Source: Rhizophagus irregularis (Eukaryota > Glomeromycota > Glomeromycetes > Glomerales > Glomeraceae). Taken from it: a stretch of 64,000 bases of DNA. The stretch spans positions 3,224,001-3,288,000 of the forward strand of contig NC_089436.1 of NCBI RefSeq assembly GCF_026210795.1. Direction: 5' to 3'. Both the position numbers and the translations under genes were made by a program. The notes under the pieces were generated by a model. The model was not told the DNA's origin and ran no database searches. It saw only the letters and a program-made list of their open reading frames with translations. Shown piece after piece: positions 26,314 through 40,796 of the stretch (position 1 is the stretch's first letter; each line of letters starts with the position of its first letter).

Positions 26314-27880
26314 CCCTATAAAAAAAAAATGTCCAGTTTTTGTTCAGAAATTGTCCGCCTATATTTTCCGGACAAAAACAGGATCTATAAACATCCAGAA
26401 TATTGCAATATTCCGGACATTCATAAATAAGGAATTCGTCCGGTTTTTGCCAAATATTTGTCCGTCATTTGTCCAAATTTTGATTATTCATAAATAAGTA
26501 ATTTGCTTATATGATTTACTTTATAGTTTTTTTAGCAGTATTATTTATTTATTCAAATTAAAAGCATAACAATAAAAATCATAGACTATTTATTATATTA
26601 TAAAAACAATAACTTTATTATAAATTAATCAATTAATACGATATGCTCCACTAATATTATAATCTACTTTCATTAAAATTAAGATACAAGTAATTTTAAC
26701 CTTGCTGAATAATTTTACTTAAGCATAAAAGAGTAGTTTCATTTGAATAAAGTGATGAACTTACGTTCTAAAGTTGGAAAATAGAAAAGTAAAATTCAAA
26801 AATTAGTATTCAATTAAAAAATGCAACTCACTCTACGAATATTGTACCTACACTTATGAAAATCTAAATTACAAATAATTTCGACCTCATCGAACAACTT
26901 TACTTAAGCACAAAAGGGTAATTTCATTTGGTGAAAGTGGTGAAATTACGCTCTGAAGTTTAAAACAGAAAAACGAAAATTTTGAAAACCAGTACTATTA
27001 TAAAAAATCATGATTTCCACTATAATTATCATACCTATGCATATGAAATAAGTATAATTTAACATTGCTGGACAACTTTGCTTCATAAAAGATAGCTTCG
27101 TTTGGCCAAAGTGGTGAGATTATGCGTGAAATTATGCTTCAAAACTAGAAAATAAAAATACAAAACGGTAAAAAGAAGAAATTAAGGTACTATATATTAT
27201 ATAAAATATTATAACTTTACAAGAACAAGTAATAAAAACTGAGTTAAAAGAGTTTATTATGTGTTAGTTTGTACTTTTGAAAAAAAAGGGAAAAAAGGGG
27301 GAAAAGATTTTTTTTACAGCTATCACGTAAACAATAAACAAATAAACAAAAAATGTAATCACGTGATATCAGTGACGATCATTTGAATTTTGATCTTAAT
27401 AAAATTATGTAAAGCGAAAAAATCAACTGCACGTGGTACAGTAATTCTATAAAATTAATTTTTTTATTGTTCAATCATTAATTATTGAATATAGTAGAGG
27501 AAAAAGTTGTGAGATATTTTGCTGTAACTGTCAGTTATATACACTACATTCTCGTTAAATATGGTGGATGATCAAAAAAATTCTGGGTATTTTATAGACG
27601 AATTCCGGACGATCAAAAATATCAAATTCCGGACGATCAAAATTCCTTGGACATTTTCCAGACATATTCTGTACATTCAAAAAATTCCGGACATTTTTTT
27701 TGGGCAAATTCCAGATGATCAAAAATTCTGGACATTTTTCTAGACAAATTCCGGACAATCAAACATTCAGAAAATTGGTTTTCGTCCTAAATCCTGCAAT
27801 ATCTGGACAATTTCCGGACATTTTCTGGATGCACCCGGACATTTTTAGATACAATTTCCGGACATTTCTTTTTTATAGGG
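26314..27880. mobile_element. Non-autonomous DNA transposon, CCCTATAAAA termini, CAT duplication
   Basis: The left end CCCTATAAAA and right end TTTTATAGGG are inverted repeats that extend into ATGTCC/GGACAT. CAT flanks both sides (26311-26313, 27881-27883). Both subterminal regions hold many degenerate ATTCCGGACxxTCAAA-type repeats (26330-26480 and 27590-27865). The middle is AT-rich with no transposase. A 3-bp duplication suits CACTA/EnSpm-like elements (inference). A 176-bp relative is at 51937-52112. Confidence 0.65.
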
Positions 27881-27883
27881 CAT

Positions 27884-30196
27884 AGAGCAATATATGTATA
27901 CAAATTTGTATAATTTTATAATTACAACAATAAAAGATTTCTTGATCGGTTGTTGTTTAAAAATGGAAAGGTTTGGATTTAAAAGGGAAAGGATGAAATT
28001 TAAATCAGTAAATCGATACAAGATTGGGTTAGGGATACGCCATAGGAAACCAATCTTATTATGTTAACATTAATGTTAACGTAATAACGTTAACATTTCG
28101 TATCGAAACGAAATAGACCACCCGCTTGATCGAAAAATATCTATATAATATTTTTTTTTGCAGAAAAAATGTGAGATAGAGAAGTTTTACAAATTAACAC
28201 TGGTTTGTTAAAATCCCAAATCCAAAATTCTTATCGAATCTTAAACTATATGTTTATATAAAGAAAGAAATCTGCTTTTATAAAATCCATAGTGAAAAGT
28301 TTTGATTTGTTAGGTGCAATCATATAGTTTGCCGTTTCGTGAATAAATTTTTTGGATATGATTTGACAAATAATTTGAAAATTTGTACTATAATTAGTCC
28401 GGAGCTCAGAAGCGAAGGACTATATACTACGCGTATCGGTTTCACAAATGTCCCGCTCAACTTCATAATTTGATACATCATCACGTGGTCTCGCTCCGGA
28501 CTTAACAATGGTCTCCGTTCCCTAGTAGTAACTAATTTTTTAATTTTAGATTACCTTTGACCTATTATATAGTGTCCTTGTAATTTGTACCGTGACTTTG
28601 TTCACGTGGATTTAAAAAATAAAAATAAGTAACTAATTTTTTAATGACTTTCAAATGATTTATATTTGATAGTTCGATAAAGATTATGGTATAATGATGA
28701 TTAAATTACTTTGTATTTCTAGTCAGCAAACATGAGAAAATTACGATATAATTATAAAATGTTCAGCTATGATATAACCATTTTTTTTATTCTTAATAAT
28801 ATCATATAAAAAATATTTAAGTCAGTTTTAAAATGTACAGTATATATTTTTCTATGGCGATAATAAAAAAATGATAATTATTAACTAAATCTTGAATCAA
28901 GTGAAGTTAGAATATCCTTTGAAGGATCTTCGCTCCTTGACAGTATTGTATTAGATGATTATTTTTTTTAGAATTTTAAAAAAAGCTTATGAGGAGTTAT
29001 TCAAAGGGTGGTGGGTGGGCTTTGCGTTAACGAAACGGCTAGCAAAAGCATTATTTTGCTCACATTTCTGCATACATAATTCATTTTTTCCATTATCCCA
29101 AAAATTGGCTTTAATATTTTTTTTTCTAGTAGAAGTGATCGGCACTCATATCAACGAATTTAACGCAGCAAACTACACGTTATGATTCAAATTTACTTCT
29201 ACAGGGCAATCTAAATAATGTCCAAATCTTTTCAGTTATATAGATGTATTTTATTTATTTATATAATATATATATTTATTTTATTTACTTAAAAAGAGAA
29301 GTTTATAAAAAAAAATTTTAAACAATGAGCGTTATTAAATTAAAAATGAAATCAATTTTATTTTTACGTATATACTATTCTTTTTTTCCCCATGGCTCTT
29401 TTTTTTCTATTTATTTCTCAATTTCTTTTTCCCTATAGCTCTTTATTGATAACATCTTCGTTCACTGCAAAGAATTAGTCGTAAAACGTAACTACGGCTA
29501 AGTAATACGACTAAGTAATACGAAAGCCTACTCCATGTGAGAAAAGACAAATTTTAAACGTGCAAAATCTAAACTTTTATTACTTTTATTGATGATTTAT
29601 TACTCCATATGGAATTAATTATACAATAATTTTAAAAAAATAATTTAAACACTGATTTTCACAAATATTGTATTTATTTATTCATTTTATTTTAGATTTT
29701 ATTTGTTTTGACATTTCTTATGTGGATAGAGGTTAAAATGTTAAATATTTTAATAATAATAGTCGTAATTCCTCGCAATCACGATGAAGGAACAATTATT
29801 TACACACTTTATTTTTTACTTAATTCGAACTTTTTTTTTAACCATTTTATAATTAATTATTGCATGCATGTTTACACGTCTATATATTAAAGACAAGTAC
29901 TAGGATCCTAAATACACAATTAATAAAGGCACAATAATTCAATGGAAAAGATATTAATAGCAAACTATATACTGCAATTAGTTATTTATAGAATAAATTA
30001 TATTATATTATTAGATTTTAAAAATAAATATATGAAAAGGTTGATAGTAAAATTAGAAAATCCATTTTTAAAATAAAAAGGCTTCTATTTGATTATTCAA
30101 TTTTAATTACAATTTCGATTTGATGAATTTCTAAACGCTCTTTAACCTTTAACATTCCTTTAACATTCATTTACCTTCTTACGCTCATATTTCATC
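27884..30196. other. Intergenic, AT-rich, no supported gene
   Basis: Apart from the small inverted-repeat element at 28397-28501 and a TTAACGTTAAC-like palindromic patch near 28068-28096, I see only short AT-rich ORFs without coding character. Confidence 0.6.
28397..28501. mobile_element. 105-bp MITE-like inverted-repeat element
   Basis: GTCCGGAGC and GCTCCGGAC form the ends, with TTA on both outer sides (28394-28396, 28502-28504). It is too short to assign to a superfamily. Confidence 0.4.
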
Positions 30197-33100
30197 TTAT
30201 TTATGAAATAATGCAAGAAATTTTTTAGCATCATTATTTCCTCCTTCAGCCGCATCTTTATATAAATTATATGCCTTTTCTTTATTAATTTCAACTATAA
30301 TTCCACTAAAAAAGTATTTTCCAACTTTATATTTTCCATATATACATCCTTTTTCAGCTGCTTGTTTGTAATAATCGAATGCTCTAGCTTCGTTTTTATT
30401 AACACCTTTTCCTAATTCGTAAATCTCCCCCAATTTATATAATGCTAACTCATTATCATAATCTGCTGCTGATTTTTGATACCAATAACTAACTTCATTT
30501 AAGTCTTTTGCTAATTCTTCCTTATTTTTATAATAATCCTCAGGAATATTCATTTCATTAAGATTTCCCTTTTCAGCTGCTTCTCTATATAACTCAAATC
30601 CCCTTTTCTTATTAATTTTTGTTCCAATTCCGTTTACATAGCAATATCCAAGATGAAATTTCGCATTAATGTATCCCTTCTCAGCCGATTTTTCATATAA
30701 CTCAAATGCTTTAGTTTCATCTTTATTTGTACCAATTCCTAATTCATAACATATAGCTAAGTTATCATATGCGAATTTATTTCCATTTTCTACTGCTCTT
30801 TGAAACCAATAAACGGCTTTTTTTGAATCCATTTCAGGTACTTCACCTTTCATATATAGATATCCAAGATAATTTTGTGCAGTATCATGTCCTTCTTCTG
30901 CTGCTATGTTATACAATTTAAATGCCTTTATTTTATTAGTTTCAATTCCAACTCCTTTATCATAGCAATATGCTATTCTAAATTGAGCATTTAAATATTC
31001 TTGACTAATTGTCTTTCTGTAGTACAAATTAACATACGCCCAACTAACCCCCCTTCCAGCCCTTTCAACTTTAGCAGATACCTTATTATATAATTCAAAT
31101 GCTTTTCTTTCATCTTTTTCTACTCCTTTTCCATTTTGATAGCAATCTCCCAGCTTATTGCATGCCCAAATATATCCATCATTAGCTACTTCTTCATATA
31201 ATACAACCGCTTTTTTTTCATCTTTTTCTACTCCTTTTCCATTCTGATAGCACTCAGCTAATTTAAATTTTGCCCAATCATATCCTTTTGCTACTGTTTC
31301 TTTATATAATTCAAATGCTTTTCTTTCATCTTTTTCTACCCCTTTTCCATTTTGATAACAATCAGCTAAATCACATTTAGCTAAATCATGTCCTTTTTTA
31401 GCTGCTTCTCTATATAATTCAAATGCTACTTTTCTTTCATTAATTTCTGATCCAATTCCTTCAGAATAACATTTTCCAAATTGAAGTTGTGTTTTTGAAA
31501 ATCTTTTATCAGTTGATTTTTTATGACATTCAAAAGTTCTAGTTTCGTTATTATCTTCAATATAAAGGCTCCTCAAAATATATTGTGCAATTACACATCC
31601 ATTTTTTTTTATCTTTTTAAATAAATCAAATGCTTTTTTATGATTTACTTCAGTTCCTACTCCGTATATGTAACAATAACCAAGAATAATATTTGCATTC
31701 AAGTGCCTATTTTCAGTTAATAGTCGCGAATAAAAATCATCTACTTTATTTATTATAATTTCTTTATCACCAGATAAGTAGTTGGTAATCGGACTTTCGT
31801 TTTCTGCCAAATTTTTAAATATTTTAAAAGCCTCTTTTCTATCCCTATTAACACCTACTCCAAATATATAATGCAATCCTAACAAATATAATGCATCATT
31901 ATCTCCTTTTTTAGCCATTATTTTAACTAATTCAAATGCCTTTACTTTATTTATTTCAGTTCCATATCCAAGATTATAACAATAAACAAGTTGAAATTGT
32001 GCACCAATACTTTCTTGTTTAGCTGATTTCTTGTATAATTCAAAGGCTTTTCTTGTATCTTTTCTTACACCTGTTCCTATTTGATAACATTTGCCTAAAT
32101 TAAACTGCGCATATTTACATCCATTTCCTGCTGCTTTTTGTAGATAATAAAACGATTTTTCATAATTTGCTTTTAGTAATATTCTTCCAACATAATATAG
32201 TCCATTCTGATTTAAATTCCTAAAAAATAAAATCTTGTAAAACTTTCTTTTTTTAATATTTTCTGTTTTGATTCCTAGTTTTTTACTATAGCACTTTTTA
32301 AGAATATTTTTTGCTATAATATTTCCATTGTTTTCTGCTTTTTCATACCAATATTTTGCTTTTACTTTATCAACTTTTGTTCCGATTCCATTATAAAGAC
32401 AATTACCAAGTTCTAGTTGTGCATCAGAAATTTCTTGTTCTGCTAATATTTCATAATATTTACGTGCTTTAATCTCATCTTTATCAACTCCTTTTCCTAA
32501 TCTATAACAATTAGCAAGATAAAGTTTTGCAGTTGTATTTCCACTTTTAGTTGCTTCATTATACCAATAAGCTGATTTTTTTTCATTACTCATTATTCCA
32601 ATGCCGAATTCATAACAATATCCTAGATAAAATTTTCCAATTATACTTCCATTGTTTGCAGATTTTTCGCACCAATGAAATGTCATTTTTTTATCACATT
32701 TAATACCATATCCATCATAATTACAATTAGCAAGATAAACTTGTGCAATTGAATAATTATTATTTGCTGCTTTTGTAAATAATTCAAATGCTTTAATGCA
32801 ATTATTGTCTTCTGTACCGAAATCATAATAATAGAATATTCCAAGAAACCAAATATATTGTAATTTATCCTGATTCTTTGATAACCAATATATAAGATTG
32901 TTTACATTTTGATTTAATTGCAATATTTTTTTATCAATAAGTTGTTGAACTCGATCAAAAGTAACACCTCCATCATGTTTTTTAATTATATAACTAATTA
33001 ACTTATCAACAACTGCGCCATATATCGACTCAATTAGATTTACTGATGATAATGACGTTCGACTTGATGCAATTGATGAACTATCTAAATAATTTTGTGA

Positions 33101-34558
33101 GTTTATCCTAGTACTTTCACATACGTCAATATTTAATGATTCAATATCAAATATACTGGTATTCATATTTGACATATTATTTATATTTGACATAGTATTT
33201 TGCATTAAATTATAATTGATATTTAAATCGTTATTTATATTTGGAGATACCTTGTTTGATTCTAAATTTATTTCATAACTTTCTGATGATAAAGAATTTT
33301 TTTTGCCTTCATTTGAATTACAAATAATAATTTCAGGAGAAGTGATTGCTTTAAGTATTAAAACAACTACTTGCATATTTGGACGTTCATTTGGTTCATA
33401 TTTCCAGCATTCTAACCAATTAGTAAATAAAATTAATTTACATGATGCTTATAATAAAATATTAATCATATTATATATAACGTTACCTGTATATAATTTA
33501 CTATATTTGACAGGAGTCCCATCAATAATTTTTTCTCTTTGACCATTTAATATAGATAACATTAAACTTGGTCCATAACCGACTTCATGAAAAGGTCTAT
33601 ATCCACTTGAAATTTGCCACAATAAAATTCCAATGCTGTATACATCAGATTTTTTATTTAATTTATAATTTTCTTTGTCTTCGAAACCTTTTGGGTCTAC
33701 ATAGGGTAATACACCAAGTACTTTTGATAAGTCACTTGATACTTCAATAACTCTTTTCGATAAACCAAAGTCTGCTAATTTAATGTTTTTCTGATGTATA
33801 AGTATGTTATTTCCATGCTTCAATTACAAATTAATTGTATTAGTCTTTTTATACTGTATTTTAAACAAATGATATCATAATGAATAATTAATTAAAATAT
33901 ATATATTACCAGATCACGATGAATAATATCATTATCGTGCAAAAATTCTACAGCGCTAGTCAGTTGCAATGCTAAGTGGAATTTATCATTCCAGTTCAAT
34001 TCATTAAAATGCTTGCTTAAATAAGCATTTAACGTACCGCTATCAGCATATTCTAAGACCAAAGAATATTTTTGAATTTCGCCTAATTAAATCAATTTTA
34101 TTTATATTTTAAAATAATTACTTATTATTAAAGAAAAATTGATTGTCACGTTAAACATATTATTAATACTTACTGGTTTCTACCTTTGTTATTCCACATA
34201 ACCGTATGATATTTTCATGTATATCAACACTTCGGTGTAACTTTAACTGTGTCGTATTATATTAAGATATTATTGATTATTACAAATTCTAACTTTCTAA
34301 TATTTTATATTAATTATACCTTTGAATAATTACCTCCTTTACGATTTCTTCAAGAGTTTGTTTATTATTATTATAAGATTTCAAAGCGAAGAAATGATCA
34401 GTATTTTTCCAATTAGCACGATTGACGTTTCCGAATGAACCACTTCCTATTGGTTGAATATTTTTGAAACCCGAATAATCATAGTAGTTGATATGTTCAT
34501 CGATAATTGATTTCTCTAACCATTGGTTTGAATCTTTTAAGATGGTTTTTTTTGACAT
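30197..34558 (-). CDS. Protein kinase-Sel1 repeat fusion protein, five exons
   Basis: Exons (minus) are 34558-34334, 34246-34174, 34082-33910, 33817-33487 and 33411-30197, joined at GT-AG introns of 75-92 bp. The lengths sum to 4017 nt, one frame of 1338 residues. The kinase has a Gly loop [15 protein letters not shown] (Lys), HRDLHGNNIL (exon 3/4 junction, ~155-163) and LADFGLS (D173). YVDPKGF stands where the APE motif is expected. This is the tyrosine-kinase-like group expanded in Rhizophagus. The long last exon encodes an Asn-rich linker and then roughly two dozen Sel1 repeats ([20 protein letters not shown]-like). These are tetratricopeptide-like scaffolds, so it is a cytosolic signalling protein with unknown partner. 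The structure is confirmed by the aligned paralogue at 46704. Confidence 0.92.
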
Positions 34559-36413
34559 TTTGTTTTTTTTTTATTTTCTAAATTAAGTTGAGATTATTCT
34601 TTTATATTTAATATCGGATCGACGAAAATTTTAAAATTTCGACTTTACGAATAAGTTTTCTTTAAAACGATGGTATATTACTTATCATGACGGCGCATAA
34701 AACTTACTTTTTAGAGAAATTTTTTTTTCAATGGTTCAAAGTTTAATTAGCAATTTAAAAGAACTATGAACTTGATGACGAAAATAAATTATGAAATTTA
34801 TAATACAGTGTTTTTGCTAACGTAAAGGTGCGTAAAATTTACTTATTATAGAAATTTTTTTCAATTCGGAGTTTGTTTAATTAGAAATTTAAAAGAACTA
34901 TGAATTTGTTTACATGAAAAAATAATTCAAAATTTTCGTTGTCGTTTAGATATTAGAAGCCTGCATTTGGAACCGGCCCATTCCGGCTCAGTCCGGAATT
35001 CTTTGTTATTCACATTTTATTCTTTGTTATATAATTTAACATACATAAATTATTAATAATTTTTTTGTTTTGTTTACGGAGATGAACCTAATTAGGAAAT
35101 TCTTAGTTAATTTTATGTAAACTTCTTAGTAAATGTTATATAATATGCTGATCGGTTTTTTGTGACGTAAATAGACCTATCTGTTGTATTATGTAAGCAT
35201 GACTAAATTATGATTGACGTCCAAAACGTCCAAAAAGAAAACCAGACGTCGGGAACAAAACACAAAACTATAGTGTTAACGTTAACTTTTTGTTCATTTC
35301 GTTCATTTCGTTCATTTTGAGTCAATATTAAATTTAATGTCAAGTCCATCAGATCAAAGGCTCTTTATATACTTTTTACATTATACAAAAAAAAATATGT
35401 ATCAATTTCAAATTACCCAATTTTTATGATAGAATAATAGAAATGATTGGCGTCTTATACATTTACCGATTAAATTGTTTCATTTTTTGATTTTTTTTTT
35501 ATAATGAAGATTAACTATTATTGACCAAAATTGATAAAAAATATATTTAATCAAAATTATCAGTTACAATATATTTAGTACTATATTGTAATAAACAGTG
35601 AAAAATTAAAATAATTTAAATTCAATAATAGAGATTCCCATTACTATTAATATTTGTAAGAATAATCTGTTGTGTAATAATGTTAAAACAAATAAAATAA
35701 TACAAGATTACAAGTGAAAATGCTAATAGAAGTTGGTGTCGTAATTATTAGTCATATTACATTGCTGATTAGTATGATAAAGTAGCCAAATTAAGATTTT
35801 GTTTTTCAGGCTTTTCAAGGTGCAGCTGCTATTATTTTGTTCCTGCTTATTTATTTATTTTATTTATAGAAAGGTAATATTCTCAGATAAATAATAATTA
35901 TGTAAAAACTGCGGATAGGTATTACTATATTATTTGTTGATTAGGAACAAGGAAAAATTTTTACAAATGTCTGATGTTTTACAGCATTAATTATTTGCAT
36001 TTTCCAATATTATAGTTTAATTTACCACACTAACTAAGAACTATTAAAAACCTGAAAAAAGTTGATTTTCGAGAAAGATGATAAATGAGGAAGAATTTGA
36101 AGTAACAAATATAAACAATGACGGTACAATACTCCTAATGAATAATATTTTATTTTTTTACACAGGAATTAATTACAAATTAATTACCTATTTTGTTAAT
36201 TTCATTATGATTTATTCGGCTTTGTCGAAATTATTAAAAAAACATAACTGCAAAATAACTGTCTGTGAAACAAATGTCAGTGATATAATGATTATTGGTG
36301 AAATGAACCTGACCCCTTGATTCTACCCTAATTTTTATATGATTATATGTATGTTCAGTACGGTACGACTTTGAAACCTGTACGGCATGGTTTATCAAAT
36401 TCCAAAAATTCCG
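34559..36413. other. Intergenic between the divergent kinase-Sel1 genes, left part
   Basis: It is AT-rich with no convincing coding sequence. The first ~40 bp upstream of the ATG resemble the leader of the paralogue at 46704 (TTAGAAAATAAA...). The ORF at 36078-36320 (80 aa) has no recognisable domain and is not accepted as a gene. Confidence 0.6.
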
Positions 36414-39179
36414 TACAGTCGGCTCGTCTATAACGAGAATTTTTTGTCCAGGAGAATCAGGCCTTCGTTATAAAAAAATTCGTTAATATCATAACGTGAA
36501 TCAATTGGATATATAAACAACGTATGTGACATAAAACATCTTTTTTTTTTTATAACATACCTTATTTGACGAGAACAAATCTCGAACATATATCAAATCA
36601 GTATCAGACACGTGACGATCTAGTATTAGACTATCTCGTAAAACTATCGATAATGTGCTTTTTCAAAGTCGTAACATATTAAAAAAAATAGTCTTAAATA
36701 GGTGTTAAATGTCATTAAAAAAAATAATATAAGATATTTTTTTGGTGCATTAAATACTATTTGATGATAAATCTACCAATTTTGTGTTGTAATGCCGTGA
36801 CTTACCTAGCAAATTTAATAATTATGAGGCGTAGTATTATATTTAGTGTTATAAAGTTGTGCAATGTTACAATGTAGCATCCGCGCATCCGCAATGATGT
36901 AAAACTATGAAGATAAGATTCTATATTTAGATTTGGGAGAGGGAACTAGGATCAGAGACTTTATATTTTAAGAAGGAGATTTGAAGATCAAAAAAAGGGA
37001 AGTTCATAATTTTTAAAATATGAAAATAATATTTTTGACATGAAATATTAAGAGCAAAAGTTTGAAAAATTAAAATTTGAAAATTTTGAAATGGATAAAT
37101 TAGAATTTCTCTCTTGAAAAAAGGTCCATTTATAGCTATATAATTTAATATAAATGGCCATAATTTTGGGTTTAGTAAAAAGGGGGCGAATTTGGAATAA
37201 ATTAATTTTATTTTTAGTATTTTTTTGTTAAGACTGCGGTGGCAACGTGATTTATCACGGGCGTAGTTTATTTTATTTTTATTTTTAAATTCCATGTGAA
37301 CAAAGTCACGATACAAATTACGAACAATACGCGTAGTCTTACAGTGTCTACAGTGTCTATATGTCAAATTATATATCACGTATATCACATGATATAATTC
37401 ACATCTAAATTTTTTCTTTGACTTTTTTTAATAATACTTTGAACTTTTTTTAACTTTCCTTCGTTCATCCTTTCACTTCCCTTTGTACCTTTTCTTCTTC
37501 TATCTTTCATTCTTTCCTTTCCTTCCCCTTTCCCTTCTCTTTCCCTGCCCTTTTCTTTCTTCTTTTCTGCTTTTCGCATACTTTTAATTGAAAAATCCTT
37601 AACTAAACATTTTCTAGCATTTCAATTTTATTTTTTTTAGGTGGTTCTTTTGGACGCAAAATTTTTGAAATTTTTTTTTTCTTTAACTGCTTTTGTTCTA
37701 ACAAACAGTTTATAATAGTTCGTCTGTAACATTAACTCTATTTTTGAATACTTCGCTATCTAATACTACTGTTCATTTAATATTAGCAATATTTCCTTTT
37801 AACATCATATTTCCAACCTTCTCATTTTTCAACTATTTAATTACCTTGACTACACCCTCATGTTTGACATAATCCTTTATTTATGACGTTCTAGTTTTTT
37901 TGGTATTTATTGATTAAACCTTTTCTATATTTATTAACTATTTATACAACCTCGTCAACCATTAGTGTGTTCTTCTGTCTGGACGTATACTTATATCCTG
38001 CAAATTTGTCTTTCTTCATATCTTGTTTGACGTTACTATTCTTTTCAGCTGAATTGTTTCTGACCTGGTTTAAGACCTTTGATCCGTTAGGCGCGTTTAC
38101 TTATTTTGTTCCACTGTTTTTAAAACTTCCCAAATTACTGTATTTTCCAACAGATCCGACTGTGGTGGGTTCTTGATTAATCCTATTATGTGATTTTCCT
38201 TCCAAAATCACCTAACTTAGAATAGTTGTTGACCCAACTTTCATTATCTCTTTCTTCATTTCTAAATTCTTCGTCTATTTCTATATTTAATTCAACGTCT
38301 TCTCTGGTAATTTCTGATTCATATTCTCTTCCTATCTTTCTTTTATTCGCTACTTTCTTCCTAACCTCTCTATTTACTGCAGAATCATAAATTTAAAATT
38401 ATAGAGAAGTATTTGAAATAATTTCATTATATGTATTTGTATACTTTGATCATATATCCATTAAAAACATAACCATTTTTTAATAAATAGTTATCGTTCT
38501 GACGTTTTTGATCATGCATTACATAAATAAGCTTTATTTAACTTTCTCTAAATTTCATTTTTATGCTATTTTTAATCCACTTTACAAAATATTCCAATCA
38601 ATCATGTGTTATTTCTATGCCTAATAAAAATATCGGTCTCATGATCCTATTGGTTGGGCTGAACGATACCTTATTTATCATGCATGTATTATATGTATTC
38701 TTCCTACTTTATATATATAGTCTAACAACAATTTTTCGTCCTCTTTATCTATATTTTTGATCAATTGCCATTGATAACTTGTCCGCTCATTGTGTCATCA
38801 TCGTATTTCCCTTATACACCTACCTCCTGCTAATCTAATGCCAAAACCTCCTCGTTCAAACTTCTCTTTATATTTTTCTTTTAACACAATCTCTGCACTT
38901 ACTGACTGATATTAAAAAAACTTTTTCACTTTTAACTTTCTAACTATTCCAAAATCACTCAAATTCTCTATAACATTTTCGCTAAACCATACGTACATTA
39001 GATTCAAATAAAATGTCGATCACTTTCTTGTCACAAGATTTACGTTTCACTAATTATTTTTATTATTTGAAATCTTATTCAATCTTTCCAAAGGGAAGGA
39101 AAACTCTCTCCGCTTTCCGTCATTTTTTATAATTTTCCGCAGTAAATTTTAATTTTATTTTTTTTAACAACTTTATAGC

Positions 39180-40205
39180 TATGCGCTGAGGGAAGAGGAC
39201 CACGGGGTGGCCTCTACGGAAAGCCCTCCTCTTCACACCGCCCTTTTTGAGATGATTTTTGAAAAATATACTTCTCCAGACGGAGGCCCACAGAGTACGC
39301 CACATTTTATACCCTTCCTCAGGTGCTTCGACGAAACGAAAGAGGACATATGCACATACCACGAACACTGTCTAAAATTTTACAGACAACAAGAAATCAT
39401 AAACAAATTTGATGTCGACAAAAAGCACAGTTTACATAACAGACAACCAGTTTTAATAGAAAACTGGATATGCCAAGTTGTTTACAATACCTTCGACGCT
39501 ACGACTTTGCACTCGCTGAAATGCGCAGCTCTTCAAGCCCGTCGTGATAACTTACCGTTAATGGAAACATATCATGGTCATCTTGACCTATCGTGGATCG
39601 ACACTGCACACGCTACCATAATCACCGTATCCCATTTATACAACGAAAAGAACCTTCCAAAATTACTGGAAAGGCAACCACGTGACAAATATCAAACACG
39701 ATTACCAATTTTTTCGACACCAGCTTCGACAACTCTTACTGAGACGATCCAACCTCGAATCTAACTACAACCCCACCACAGAGTCACTTACGAAACATCG
39801 GTGGCTCTCTAACCTTTCACTATTTTGGTTCCCGGCTTTCATATTTTATTTCGTGGTGATAGTAAGTGGGTTTTTTGAAACCCTTTTGTACCTTATAGAT
39901 GATAGAAATTTTTTTCGGCGTCCGGGTTTATTATGTAGAGGGATTTCTCTTATTTGTAGTTCGCTAATCTTTTATTTTTAGTTCCTTTTTTATCTTCTTG
40001 GTTCGATAAGTTCGGAGGTGGGTTCATCTCGTCTCCGTTCTTCCACCTTTTTTTACAATCAAGATGGCCACCCCTTGTATCGAAGGGTGCGATCGGATGT
40101 TGGTTTCAGACTTTTATAAATTACTGTCGGTTCTACATATGTAGTTACTCGTAATTTTTAGCTGTAAACTTGGTTCATTTTGTGAATTAAAAATAAAAAT
40201 AAAAA
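39180..40205 (+). mobile_element. Probable 5'-truncated LINE-like remnant
   Basis: This island has higher G+C than its surroundings and ends in TTAAAAATAAAAATAAAAAG, resembling the tail of the LINE at 1412. It holds an ORF (first ATG 39252, to 39764) beginning MIFEKYTSPDGGPQSTPHF with no recognised domain. An overlapping frame (39682-39981) may continue it after a frameshift. I found no target duplication. The LINE assignment rests on the tail only. Confidence 0.35.
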
Positions 40206-40269
40206 GTGTAGTCTTTCTAAATTTTTATTTTTAACAAAATGGTAACGATTTCATTTTTTTTTCTTTTTT

Positions 40270-40420
40270 AGGCAGTCCTACGGGTTTCTTGAGCTTGCGG
40301 AATTTGGTGCGATAGTAGTTTTTGTTTAATTTGTATCAATTAACAAACTATTAACTAACTTTTTCTTTTTTAGGCAATTTTTCAGATCTCTTGACCATAC
40401 GGGAAATTTGGTGAGGGAAG
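40270..40420 (+). repeat. Two diverged ~40-bp blocks bounded by TTTTTTAG and GGTG
   Basis: GGCAGTCCTACGGG...ATTTGGTGCG (about 40271-40311) and GGCAATTTTTCAGATC...ATTTGGTGAG (about 40373-40414) are related, each preceded by TTTTTAG. They look like duplicated acceptor-exon-donor units, but no protein is supported. Confidence 0.35.
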
Positions 40421-40796
40421 TTTTTTTCTTTAAATTTATTATTTTAACGAAATAATTCTAACATTTCATAAACATGGAATCATATATTCCAGTTAAGTTT
40501 TCAAAACTTTATTAAAGAACATCGTTTTTTTTCTATTTGTAAGAAACTGACTCAGAATTTTAAAATCTGGCAAGTTTTCGTCATTTCAAACATTATTTTG
40601 AAAAAAGTTATTTTACTAACTTCTTTTTATTTTTCGTAGGAATCTAGCATTCAATTTTTGGGTGGTGATAGTGGCAAATTTTTGAATTTATCGAAATGGA
40701 TTATTATTTTTTAAAGAAATATTTTTTTCTTTATTTTATAGAAATTTCGGGTGGAACTTTTGGAAAATGAAAATACTAAGTTTTCAGTTGTACGTA

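Noticed and set aside
36078-36320. 80-aa ORF as a gene
   Set aside because: It has no domain, AT-driven composition and no paralogue in the window.
37385-37579. Lys/Glu/Arg-rich 64-aa ORF
   Set aside because: It is a low-complexity translation of a CTTTCC-rich tract.
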